NCBI GenBank assembly: GCA_016182785.1
Contig: JACPFU010000010.1
Span: 145,713-209,712, forward strand
DNA: 64,000 nt
Source: Lysobacterales bacterium
GTDB taxonomy: Bacteria; Pseudomonadota; Gammaproteobacteria; Xanthomonadales; Ahniellaceae
Direction of reading: 5' to 3'
Both the position numbers and the translations under genes were made by a program. Of the stretch, positions 15,604 through 23,907 are shown piece after piece. Below the pieces are notes generated by a model. That model searched no databases. It saw nothing but the letters and a program-made list of their open reading frames with translations, and was not told the origin of the DNA. Position 1 is the first letter of the stretch. Each line of letters begins with the position of its first letter.

Positions 15604-18351
15604 TCAGCGCAGGACCTTGCCGTCGGCGTCGAGTACCTTGACCTCGCCGAGGTTGAGGGCGCGGATGCCGGCCTCGATCTTGCCGAGGTCGCCGACCACG
15701 ACCCAGGTCAGCGCGTCGGGCTGGAAGTACTTCTGCGCGGCGGCGCGGATGTCGTCGTCCTTCTGCGCCTCGTAGCTGGCCTTGAGCGTCTGCACGTAGT
15801 CGTCCGGGCGCTCGAACACGACCATGTCGGTGATCGCGCCGAGCGCCGCGGCCGCGGTCTCGAACGATCCCGGCAGGCTGCGCACGTCGTCGTTCTTGAC
15901 CTTGGTGATTTCCTCGGCGGTAGCCGGACGCTTGCCGGTGAACTCGACGAACTCGCGCTGCAGCTCCTGGATCGACTCGATCGTCTTGTCCGACTGCACG
16001 CCCGCGGAAACCATCAGCGGACGCTGGCCGAGCGCGGCGTTGGCATAGGAATAGGCACCGTAGGCCCAGTGCTTGTCCTCGCGCAGGTTCATGTTGATGC
16101 GCGCGGTGAAGGCGCCGCCGAACACGGTGTTCGCGGTCTGCGTGACCAGGCGGTCCGCGGCCTTGCTCGACGGGATCAGCTGTCCGGCCAGGATCACCGA
16201 CTGCTCGGCATCGGGCTTGTCGATCAGGAACACGCGCGCCTTGGTCGGCAGCGCGACCTCGGCGATGTTCTTGTCCGGGCGCTTCTTCTTGTCGGCGAGC
16301 CAGTCACCGAACACGCGGTCGAGGCGCGCGGTGATGTCCTTCAGCGTGGTGTCGCCGACGACGATGATGCGGGCGTTGTTGGCGCGCACGAAATCGGCGT
16401 GGAACAGCGCCAGGTCCTCGGGCGTCAGCGACTGGATCGAGGACTCGGTACCGGAGCCGGTCAGCGGGATCGCGTATGCGTGGCCTTCGCCGTACAGCAG
16501 CGGCGGCAGCACGCGCATGCCGAGCGCGTTCGGGCTGGTCTTCTCCTGCGCGATCTGCGCCAACCACTGGCCCTTGACGCGGTTCATCTCGGCGCCGTCG
16601 AACTTCGGGTTGCGCACCACGTCGGCGAACAGTTCGAGCGAGCCGTCGAGCTCGGCGCTCAACGCCGACAGCGTGGCGCCGGAGACGTCGAGCGAGTTGT
16701 ACACGCCGATCTGCGCGCCAAGCTCTTCCATGCGCGTGGCGATGGCTGTGGCGTCGCGCTTGCGCGTGCCTTCGTCGAGCATGTTCATCGCGAAGCTGGC
16801 GGTGCCGAGCTTGCGACCCTGGTCGGCGGCGTAGCCGGCGTCGAAGATCATGCGCATCTGCACCACCGGCACTTCATGGCGCTCGGCGAGCACCACCTCG
16901 ATGCCGTTTCGCAGCACGCCGCGCTCGATCTTCGGGAACACCAGGTCGGGGAACTGCGCGGTCTCGGGCACGCCCTTGGCGCGATCGACTCCGGCAGCTC
17001 CGGCCTTGACCTCGGCGAACGGCGAGATCGTCAGCGTGTAGTGGTTCGGCGTCAGCCATTCCTTCGCGACCGCGGTGATGCTGGCTGGCGTCGCCGCGGC
17101 CATGTTCGCGAGCGAGGTCTTGTAGCAACCGGGGTCGCGGGCGTAGGTGGCGCACTCGGCCAGGATGTCGGCCTTGCCGCCGAAGCCACCGATGCGTTCG
17201 GCACCGCGGATCACGCTGGCTTCGATCGCGACGCGGGCGCGACGCAGTTCTTCCGGCGTCGGTCCGTTCGCAACCAGCTTCGCCAGTTCCTCGTCGATGA
17301 TCGCTTCGACCTTGGCGGCGTCGGCGCCGGGCTTCAGATCGGCCTGGATCATGAACAGGCCGGCGATTTCGAGCCCGTACTGGAACGCGGACACGCTGCT
17401 CACCAACTGGTCCTTCAGCACCAGGCGCTGGAACAGGCGCGAGGTCTTGCCCTGGCCGAGCACGCGTGCGAACAGCCCGAGTTCATCGGCGGCACGTGCG
17501 CTGGACTGCGGCGCCACCCACACCCGCGTGATGCGCGTCTGCGCAACGCGGTCTTGCATCTCGTCACGCGCCGGCGCGGTCATCTTCGGCGCCCACACGT
17601 CGCGCTTGGCCAGCGGCCCGCCCGGCGCGATGTGGCCGAAGTACTGCTGCACCTTTTCGCGCGCGCTCTTGGCATCGATGTCGCCGGCCAGCACCAGCAC
17701 CGTGTTCGACGGGCCGTACCAGGTCGAGAACCACTCCTTCACGTCTTCGAGCTTGGCGGCGTTGAGGTCCTGCATCGAACCGATCGGCTCCCAGCGATAC
17801 GGATGCCCATCGGGGAACACGCCTTCGAGGATGCTGTAGAACGCCTTGCCGTAGGGCGAGTTGTCGCCCTGGCGCTTCTCGTTCTGGACCACGCCGCGCT
17901 GTTCGTCGAGCTTGGCCTGGTCGATCGCGCCGAGCAGGTGGCCCATGCGGTCGGACTCCATCCACAGCGCCATGTCGAGCGCGGTGGTCGGCACGTTCTG
18001 GAAGTAGTTGGTGCGGTCGAAGTCGGTGGTGCCGTTCTGGTCGGTGGTGCCGACCTTCTCGAACGGCTTGAAGAACTCGTCCTTGAAGTTCTCCGAACCC
18101 TGGAACATCAGGTGCTCGAACAGGTGCGCGAAACCGGTGCGACCCGGCTTCTCGTTCTTGGAGCCGACGTGGTACCAGAGGTTGACCGCGACGATCGGCG
18201 CCTTGTGGTCTTCGTGCACGATCACGGTGAGCCCGTTGTCGAGCTTGAACTGCTCGTAGGCAATGTCGATCGGGGCCTGGTATTCGGCGGCAAACGCCGG
18301 CGCCGCGACGAGCGCAGCAGCCAGCCCGAAAGCGAGTCGGTTCAGTGTCAT
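15604..18351 (-). CDS. exported M16-family zinc metallopeptidase (pitrilysin-like, two-domain)
   Basis: 915 residues. Residues 1-22 are a signal peptide, so it acts in the periplasm. The inverted zinc motif HLFEH (His76, Glu79, His80) in GFAHLFEHLMFQGS and a downstream EQRGVVQNEKRQ with the third ligand show an active N-terminal M16 domain. The C-terminal half repeats the fold without the zinc site (from about residue 480, ERGVLRNGIEVVLAERHEVP), as is usual in the family. Such enzymes degrade short peptides inside a closed chamber. Single gene, transcribed away from the brn remnant. Confidence 0.9.
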   Translation of the reverse strand: MTLNRLAFGLAAALVAAPAFAAEYQAPIDIAYEQFKLDNGLTVIVHEDHKAPIVAVNLWYHVGSKNEKPGRTGFAHLFEHLMFQGSENFKDEFFKPFEKVGTTDQNGTTDFDRTNYFQNVPTTALDMALWMESDRMGHLLGAIDQAKLDEQRGVVQNEKRQGDNSPYGKAFYSILEGVFPDGHPYRWEPIGSMQDLNAAKLEDVKEWFSTWYGPSNTVLVLAGDIDAKSAREKVQQYFGHIAPGGPLAKRDVWAPKMTAPARDEMQDRVAQTRITRVWVAPQSSARAADELGLFARVLGQGKTSRLFQRLVLKDQLVSSVSAFQYGLEIAGLFMIQADLKPGADAAKVEAIIDEELAKLVANGPTPEELRRARVAIEASVIRGAERIGGFGGKADILAECATYARDPGCYKTSLANMAAATPASITAVAKEWLTPNHYTLTISPFAEVKAGAAGVDRAKGVPETAQFPDLVFPKIERGVLRNGIEVVLAERHEVPVVQMRMIFDAGYAADQGRKLGTASFAMNMLDEGTRKRDATAIATRMEELGAQIGVYNSLDVSGATLSALSAELDGSLELFADVVRNPKFDGAEMNRVKGQWLAQIAQEKTSPNALGMRVLPPLLYGEGHAYAIPLTGSGTESSIQSLTPEDLALFHADFVRANNARIIVVGDTTLKDITARLDRVFGDWLADKKKRPDKNIAEVALPTKARVFLIDKPDAEQSVILAGQLIPSSKAADRLVTQTANTVFGGAFTARINMNLREDKHWAYGAYSYANAALGQRPLMVSAGVQSDKTIESIQELQREFVEFTGKRPATAEEITKVKNDDVRSLPGSFETAAAALGAITDMVVFERPDDYVQTLKASYEAQKDDDIRAAAQKYFQPDALTWVVVGDLGKIEAGIRALNLGEVKVLDADGKVLR

Positions 18352-18426
18352 CGGAAGTCCTCGGTGAATGGATGCGCCAGCGCAGCACGCGGCGGGCCCG
18401 GCATCCTGCCGAGATCATGCGCAATT

Positions 18427-18436
18427 GTCACGTGAC
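18427..18436. promoter_or_regulatory. perfect palindrome between divergent genes
   Basis: GTCACGTGAC is a perfect 10-base palindrome in the gap between the M16 gene (reverse) and the brn module (forward). It could be a regulator site for the peptidase promoter. No known regulator can be assigned. Confidence 0.3.
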
Positions 18437-18478
18437 GGGGGTCATGGGGCACTGTCGATCTGTACCGCCGGGCGACTC

Positions 18479-18507
18479 TTGAAACGGGCCGCTTTTGCGC
18501 ATATACA
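18479..18507 (+). promoter_or_regulatory. sigma-70 promoter of the brn module
   Basis: TTGAAA (18479-18484) and TATACA (18502-18507) are separated by exactly 17 bases. Both match the consensus at five of six positions. The predicted start of transcription falls within a few bases of the ATG at 18519, so the message would have almost no leader. This is the best-formed promoter in the window. Confidence 0.75.
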
Positions 18508-18518
18508 ACAAATCCAGA

Positions 18519-18596
18519 ATGAGCCACGATCCGGCCAAGCGCCGCAAGAACCTCCGCAAGCATCGCATCGACCTGCCGGGAGGCCGAAGCCCATGA
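18519..18596 (+). pseudogene. truncated BrnT-type toxin remnant
   Basis: A 25-codon frame directly behind a strong promoter. Its residues 4-19, DPAKRRKNLRKHRIDL, match the conserved N-terminus of BrnT ribonuclease toxins ('D.aKn..N.rKHgidF'). The rest of the usual 90-residue toxin is absent: the frame runs into PGGRSP and stops at TGA 18594-18596, overlapping the BrnA ATG (ATGA). I read this as an internal deletion that removed the catalytic part while keeping the promoter and the coupled antitoxin start. The alternative is a short leader peptide that only resembles BrnT. Confidence 0.6.
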
Positions 18597-18877
18597 ACGT
18601 GAAGCGTACTTCCGTGCGTACCCGCAAGGCTGACGTACCCTACGACCCCAAGCGCAAAGCCGAAACGCTGCGCTTCTGGGACGGCGCAACTGCGCACAAG
18701 GGCGTTGCCGAACTGCGCGTCAAGCGTGGCCGCCCGGCGAAGGCGGCAGAGGACCGCAAAGAACAGATCGCGCTGCGCGTGGATCGGGATGTCCTGGAGT
18801 GGTACCGGACCCTCGGACCCGGATGGCAGACGCGCATGAACGCCGTGCTCAAGGCGTATCGCGACGCGACGCTGTGA
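18593..18877 (+). CDS. brnA: BrnA-family antitoxin
   Basis: 94 residues. The C-terminal 40 residues hold the BrnA ribbon-helix-helix signature: KEQIALRVDRDVLEWYRTLG followed by GWQTRMNAVLKAYRDA. The N-terminal half is basic (KRTSVRTRKADVPYDPKRKAE) and would contact toxin or DNA. BrnA normally binds BrnT and represses the operon. Here only a remnant of the toxin precedes it, so it is an orphan antitoxin that might still repress its promoter or neutralise a BrnT encoded elsewhere. The ATG at 18593 overlaps the remnant's stop. Confidence 0.8.
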   Translation: MNVKRTSVRTRKADVPYDPKRKAETLRFWDGATAHKGVAELRVKRGRPAKAAEDRKEQIALRVDRDVLEWYRTLGPGWQTRMNAVLKAYRDATL

Positions 18878-18934
18878 TGCGCCGGATCCCCGACGCCGCG
18901 GGGAATGCGGAACTCGCGTCGCGGCGGCGGCCGG

Positions 18935-21367
18935 TCAGAACGGCAGCTTGAGGTTGGCGTCGACGGCGAGGAGCTGGCTGCGGAAGGATTCCTGGATGCG
19001 ATCGAGGCCGATCTTGTTCAGCGCGTCGAAACGCAGCACCAGGCACGGCGTGGTGTTGGAGCAGCGCACCAGGCCGAAGCCGTCCTTGTAGTCGGCGCGC
19101 ACGCCGTCGATGGTGGTGACCTTGGAGCCGGGGAACTTGGCGCGCTCGCGGAAGCGCTCGATGAAGGCGTAGTGCTCGCCTTCGACCATCGGGATCTTGA
19201 GCTCCGGGGTGCTGACGCCCTTGGGCAGGGTCGCGAACACCGCTTCCGGTTCGTCGTCGCGCTGGGCGAGGATTTCCATCAGCCGTGCCGCGGCGTAGAT
19301 GCCGTCGTCGAAGCCGTACCAGCGCTCGCCGAAGAAGAAGTGGCCGCTCATCTCGCCGGCCAGCGCCGAGTCTTCCTCGCGCATCTTGGCCTTGATCAGC
19401 GAGTGGCCGGTCTTCCACATCACCGGGCTGCCGCCATTGCGCAGGATGTGCTCGGACAACTGCCCGGTGCACTTGACGTCGTAGATGATCGCTGCGCCCG
19501 GGTTGCGCGTGAGCACGTCCTCGGCGAACAACATCAGCAGGCGGTCCGGGTAGATGATTTCGCCGGCGCGGGTGACCACGCCAAGGCGGTCGCCATCGCC
19601 GTCGAAGGCCAGTCCGAGGTCGGCCTGGTACTGCTTGATCGCGATCTTGAGGTCGTCCAGGTTGTGCGGTTCGGACGGGTCCGGGTGGTGGTGCGGGAAG
19701 CGCCCGTCGACCTCGCAGTAGAGCGGCATCACCTCGCAGCCGATGCCTTCGAGCACCGCCGGCGCGAAGGCTCCGGCGATGCCGTTGCCGGCGTCGACCA
19801 CGACCTTCATGCGCCGCATCGCCTGCACGTCGCCGGTGATGCGCTCGATGTAGTCGCCCTTGACGTCGACCGCGCTGACGCCGCCGGCACCGTGCGCAAG
19901 CCGACCCTCGACGATGCGCGCGAAGATGTCCTGGATCGCGTCCTCGGCCAGGGTCTGGCCGCCGACCACGATCTTGAACCCGTTGTAGTCCGGCGGGTTG
20001 TGGCTGCCGGTCACCATCACGCCGTTGCCGGTGTGGAGATGGTGGGTGGCGAAGTACAGCACCGGCGTCGGCGCCGCGCCGATGTCGATGACATCGCAGC
20101 CGGCCGAGCGCAGGCCGCGGATCAGCGCTGCCGACAGGTCCGGGCCCGACAGGCGGCCATCGCGCGCCACGCAGACTTCGGTCATGCCCTGGTCGCGCAC
20201 GATCGAACCGATCGCCTGGCCGATCAGCTGCGCGGTTCCGGGGGTGAGGTTCTGCCCGACGATGCCGCGGATGTCGTAGGCGCGGAACATGCTGCGATCG
20301 AGCGCTCCGGCCGGAGTCGGCCGCGGTTCGGCGGGCGGCCGTTCGGTTTCCTCGGTAGCCACAACACGGGCTTCGGCGGCGGCGTTGTCGGCGAGCTTCT
20401 GCTGCAACTGCTCCATGGTCGCGCGCGGCCGCGGCGCTTCCATCACCGTCTCGCCAGCCGCGACGTGCTGCGGCAGGCGCTGGCGCCAGTACACCAGGCC
20501 GCCGATCAGGCCCAACGCCACCAGGCCCTGCAGCAGCAGCGAGGTCGAACCGCGCGCGTCGAACACGCCGAGCACCGCACCGATGCGAAAGTGCGCCGGC
20601 ACGCGCGTGGCGACCGACAGCACCGAACCGGGCACCGGCTCGACCAGGTCCGTGGCTTCCTGGCTGGTATTGCCGTGGTCGATGCCGAGCACCGCGCCGG
20701 CGGACTGCGCCGACTTGCCCTGGCGCAGCTCGAGGCGGCCATCGCCGACTGTGGCGGCGTCGAATTGCGCCTGCACCTCGGCGATCGGCAGCAACACGTA
20801 GGCGTAGCCGATGATCACGTCGCCATTGCGGATCGGCTGCGCGAAAGCGAGGCACTGCGCCGCGTCGCCGCAGCCATGCACCTGGGCGCGCGAGGCCCCC
20901 TCGGACTCGCGCGCCTCGGCCAGGATGTCGGCCTTGGCGTAACCGAACTTGGCCAGGTCGGCCTCGATCAGGTCGGGCAGGCTCGCCTCGTGGAACTCGG
21001 CGGCGACGATTTCCGGAATCAGGCTGCGCAGGCGCTGCTCGGCGCGCATGCGGGCGGTGCCGTCGAAGCCGATCGCGGCGGTCGCCAGTTCCTGGTCGGC
21101 AACCGCCTGCGCGACGCGCCGCGACTGCTTGGCGACGACACCGGCAACGCCGCGGGCCAGCGCCACGCGCGCCTCGTCGAGCGCTTGCGCGGTGCGCTCC
21201 TCGCGCAGCCGCTGCACGCCATCGAACAACGACAGCAGGGCCAGCGCCAGCAACAGCCCGACGCCGGCGGTGATGCCGAGACGCTGCGCATCCAGCGGCG
21301 CCTGACGCTCCTCCATCGCGGCCTGGAGCGCCGTCTTCTTCTTGCCCAGACCGATTGCCACTTTCAT
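18935..21367 (-). CDS. algC: membrane-anchored phosphomannomutase/phosphoglucomutase
   Basis: 810 residues from the ATG at 21367, which has AAGGACGGAG upstream; a GTG 48 bases earlier would overlap dut and is less likely. Residues about 350-810 are a full alpha-D-phosphohexomutase: RAYDIRGIVG, TGSHNPPDYNG with the phospho-Ser at 455, FDGDGDRLGVV holding Mg2+ near 590, and the C-terminal phosphate loop. It interconverts mannose-1-P/6-P and glucose-1-P/6-P for polysaccharide and LPS precursors. The N-terminal 350 residues are extra: a membrane helix (about 31-51), a 220-residue presumably periplasmic domain, a second helix (276-294) and a Pro/Ala-rich linker. Long AlgC forms beside coaBC-dut are known in Pseudomonas. 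Confidence 0.88.
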   Translation of the reverse strand: MKVAIGLGKKKTALQAAMEERQAPLDAQRLGITAGVGLLLALALLSLFDGVQRLREERTAQALDEARVALARGVAGVVAKQSRRVAQAVADQELATAAIGFDGTARMRAEQRLRSLIPEIVAAEFHEASLPDLIEADLAKFGYAKADILAEARESEGASRAQVHGCGDAAQCLAFAQPIRNGDVIIGYAYVLLPIAEVQAQFDAATVGDGRLELRQGKSAQSAGAVLGIDHGNTSQEATDLVEPVPGSVLSVATRVPAHFRIGAVLGVFDARGSTSLLLQGLVALGLIGGLVYWRQRLPQHVAAGETVMEAPRPRATMEQLQQKLADNAAAEARVVATEETERPPAEPRPTPAGALDRSMFRAYDIRGIVGQNLTPGTAQLIGQAIGSIVRDQGMTEVCVARDGRLSGPDLSAALIRGLRSAGCDVIDIGAAPTPVLYFATHHLHTGNGVMVTGSHNPPDYNGFKIVVGGQTLAEDAIQDIFARIVEGRLAHGAGGVSAVDVKGDYIERITGDVQAMRRMKVVVDAGNGIAGAFAPAVLEGIGCEVMPLYCEVDGRFPHHHPDPSEPHNLDDLKIAIKQYQADLGLAFDGDGDRLGVVTRAGEIIYPDRLLMLFAEDVLTRNPGAAIIYDVKCTGQLSEHILRNGGSPVMWKTGHSLIKAKMREEDSALAGEMSGHFFFGERWYGFDDGIYAAARLMEILAQRDDEPEAVFATLPKGVSTPELKIPMVEGEHYAFIERFRERAKFPGSKVTTIDGVRADYKDGFGLVRCSNTTPCLVLRFDALNKIGLDRIQESFRSQLLAVDANLKLPF

Positions 21368-21386
21368 GCGTCGCGCGCTCCGTCCT

Positions 21387-21845
21387 TCATTGCCGCCCGC
21401 TGTGGCCGAAACCACCGCTGCCGCGGTCGCTCGCGGCGAATTCGTTCACGAGTTCCAGTTCCGCACGCACGATCGGCACCAGCACCAGTTGCGCCAGCCG
21501 GTCGCCGGGCTGGATGGTAAAGGCGTCGTGTGCACGATTCCAAACCGAGAGCATCAGCGGGCCCTGGTAGTCGGCGTCGATCAGGCCGACCAGGTTGCCG
21601 AGCACGATCCCGTGCTTGTGGCCGAGCCCGGAGCGCGGCAGCACCACCGCCGCGAGGCCGGGGTCGGCGATGTGGATGGCGATGCCGCTCGACACCAGCG
21701 CCGTCGCCCCGGGCGCCAGCTGCAGTGGCGTCTCGACCATCGCGCGCAGGTCCATGCCGGCCGATGCCGCGGTAGCGTATTCGGGCAGCGGAAACTCCGC
21801 GCCGATGCGCGGGTCGAGGATGCGCACCTGCAACCGATGCTTCAT
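21387..21845 (-). CDS. dut: deoxyuridine 5'-triphosphate nucleotidohydrolase
   Basis: 152 residues, full length. dUTPase hydrolyses dUTP to dUMP and diphosphate in the cytoplasm, which keeps uracil out of DNA and feeds thymidylate synthesis. All five trimeric dUTPase motifs are visible: [43 protein letters not shown] and the C-terminal [10 protein letters not shown] arm. The ATG at 21845 overlaps the coaBC stop (ATGA), and the algC start lies 19 bases after its stop, so coaBC-dut-algC is one operon. Confidence 0.95.
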   Translation of the reverse strand: MKHRLQVRILDPRIGAEFPLPEYATAASAGMDLRAMVETPLQLAPGATALVSSGIAIHIADPGLAAVVLPRSGLGHKHGIVLGNLVGLIDADYQGPLMLSVWNRAHDAFTIQPGDRLAQLVLVPIVRAELELVNEFAASDRGSGGFGHSGRQ

Positions 21846-23047
21846 CGGGCCGCGCCCAGGCGCTCGGCGACCAGCGTCACCAGGCGCCGCGCCAGCTCGG
21901 TCTTCGGCGCCTGCGGCCAATGCCACTCGCCATCGGCCGCGACCACGTCGAGGGCGTTGTCGGCGCGCTCGAAGCCGCAGTCGGCGCCGACGCGGTTGGC
22001 GCAGACCAGATCGACCCGCTTGCGCGCCAGCTTGCCGCGCGCGTTCTCGATCACGTTCTCGGTCTCGGCCGCGAACGCGACCACCAGCCGCGGCCGCTGC
22101 GCGTGCGCGGCGATGTCGGCGACGATGTCCGGGTTCGGCACCAGCTCCAGCGTCAGCGCCGCGCTGCTGCGCTTGATCTTGTTTGGGCAAGGCGTGGCAA
22201 CGCGGTAGTCGGCCACCGCCGCGGTGGCGATGAACGCATCCGCCGGCAATGCCGCAACCACCGCCGCGCGCATGTCGCGGGCGCTGCGCACGTCGACGCG
22301 CGCGACGCCAAGCGGCGTCGCCAGCTCGACCGGTCCGGCGACCAGGGTGACGCGCGCACCCGCTGCCGCGGCGGCGGCGGCGATCGCAAAGCCCATGCGC
22401 CCGGACGAACGGTTGCCGATGAAGCGCACCGGATCGAGATCCTCGAAGGTCGGCCCGGCATTCACCAGCACATGCCGCCCGGCCAGCAGCTGCGTGTCCG
22501 CACGCGACCGCGCCAGCGCCTCGACCAGTTGCGGCGGTTCGAGCATGCGCCCGGCCCCGTGTTCGCCGCAGGCCTGTTCGCCGCTGGCGGGGCCAAGGCA
22601 CTGCACGCCGCGCGCCTTGAGCAGCGCGAGGTTGGCCTGGGTCGCCGGGTGCGCCCACATCACCCGGTTCATCGCCGGCGCCAGCAGCAGCGGTGCTTCG
22701 CTGGCCAGACACAGCGTGCTCAGCAGATCATCGGCGTGGCCATGCGCGAGGCGCGCGATCAGGTCGGCCGAAGCCGGCGCGACCAGGATCGCATCGGCCC
22801 AGCGCGCCAGTTCGATGTGGCCCATCGCCGCTTCGGCAGCCTCGTCCCACAGCGACGAGCGCACCGGCCGCCCGGACAGCGCCTGGAAGGTTTGCGCGGT
22901 GACGAAGCGGGCGGCGTTCTCGGTCAGCACTACCTGCACCTCGGCGCCGGCCTCGCGCAGGCGCCGCACCAGGTCGGCGGACTTGTACGCGGCGATGCCG
23001 CCGCTGACGCCGAGCAGGCAACGCAGCCCTTGCAGTGATGCAGCCAC
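21842..23047 (-). CDS. coaBC: phosphopantothenoylcysteine decarboxylase / phosphopantothenate-cysteine ligase
   Basis: 401 residues from the GTG at 23047, the only plausible start near [20 protein letters not shown]. The N-terminal CoaC part (1-185) is a flavoprotein with the active-site His in [10 protein letters not shown] and the substrate loop PAMNRVMW. The CoaB part (from about 190) has [22 protein letters not shown], then AAVADYRVA and the dimer Lys-rich CPNKIKRS. It makes 4'-phosphopantetheine from phosphopantothenate in two steps of coenzyme A synthesis. It is divergent from radC, a conserved arrangement, and overlaps dut by four bases. Confidence 0.92.
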   Translation of the reverse strand: MAASLQGLRCLLGVSGGIAAYKSADLVRRLREAGAEVQVVLTENAARFVTAQTFQALSGRPVRSSLWDEAAEAAMGHIELARWADAILVAPASADLIARLAHGHADDLLSTLCLASEAPLLLAPAMNRVMWAHPATQANLALLKARGVQCLGPASGEQACGEHGAGRMLEPPQLVEALARSRADTQLLAGRHVLVNAGPTFEDLDPVRFIGNRSSGRMGFAIAAAAAAAGARVTLVAGPVELATPLGVARVDVRSARDMRAAVVAALPADAFIATAAVADYRVATPCPNKIKRSSAALTLELVPNPDIVADIAAHAQRPRLVVAFAAETENVIENARGKLARKRVDLVCANRVGADCGFERADNALDVVAADGEWHWPQAPKTELARRLVTLVAERLGAAR

Positions 23048-23155
23048 AGGAAAATCCGAGGTCGAATTGCGACTTATCGTAGCCGAATCAGCGCTCGTGG
23101 CCGATGCCGGCGTGGCCGCCGCGGGCGAAACTGCCACACCCGCCCGGAATCCCGC

Positions 23156-23830
23156 ATGCGCATCGCCGACCTTTGCCCCGAAGACCGTCCCCGCGAACGC
23201 CTGTTGCGCCATGGCCCGGAAGCGCTGGCCGATGCCGAACTGCTGGCGCTGTTCCTGCGCACCGGCCTGCCCGGCGAGGACGTGCTGGCGTTCGCCGCGC
23301 GCGTGTTGCGCGAGTGCGGCGGCGTGCCCGGGCTGTTCGCGCACGAAGGCCGCGCGCTGGCCACGGTGCGCGGCATCGGCCCGGCCAAGCGCGCCGAGCT
23401 GCGCGCGGTGCTGGCACTGGCGCAGCGCTACCTCGGCGCGTCGCTGGCGCGCCCGCAGGCGCTGCGCGACCCCGGCCAGGCAGCCGACTACATCGCGCTC
23501 AGCCTGCGCGACCGGCCGCAGGAAGTGTTCGCCGCCGCGTTCCTCGACGCGCGCCACCGCATCGTCGCGTTCGAGGAGATGTTCCATGGCTCGCTCGACT
23601 CCGCCAGCGTGCATCCGCGCGAGGTGGTACGGCGCGCCATCCATCACCGCGCCGCGGCGGTCATCGTCGCGCACAACCACCCGAGCGGCATCGCCGAACC
23701 GAGTGCCGCCGACCTCGTCGTGACCCGGCGCCTGCAGGAGGCGCTGGCCCTGGTCGACGTGCGGCTGCTCGACCATTTCATCGTCGGCGACGGCCGCCCG
23801 CTGTCGCTGGCGGCGCGCGGGCACCTGTAG
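23156..23830 (+). CDS. radC: RadC family JAB/MPN-domain protein
   Basis: 224 residues. The N-terminal helix-hairpin-helix region (about 56-85, TVRGIGPAKRAEL) is followed by the JAMM metalloprotease-like domain with the intact metal motif HNHPSG (173-178) and Asp186. It is named as a DNA-repair protein but its biochemical role is unsettled. The length is usual. It is divergent from coaBC, the arrangement typical of gammaproteobacteria. Confidence 0.92.
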   Translation: MRIADLCPEDRPRERLLRHGPEALADAELLALFLRTGLPGEDVLAFAARVLRECGGVPGLFAHEGRALATVRGIGPAKRAELRAVLALAQRYLGASLARPQALRDPGQAADYIALSLRDRPQEVFAAAFLDARHRIVAFEEMFHGSLDSASVHPREVVRRAIHHRAAAVIVAHNHPSGIAEPSAADLVVTRRLQEALALVDVRLLDHFIVGDGRPLSLAARGHL

Positions 23831-23907
23831 CGCGCGCCCCTACCGCGGCGCGCGCAGCGGCGCCTATACTCGCCCGACAGGTTGGGGAGGGGCGTGCGCC
23901 CAGGGCC

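Noticed and set aside
15511..18435. Very long open frame on the forward strand opposite the M16 peptidase gene
   Set aside because: It is the antisense of a well-supported peptidase. Its product is His/Arg/Gly-rich low-complexity sequence with no motif, typical of frames opposite high-GC genes.
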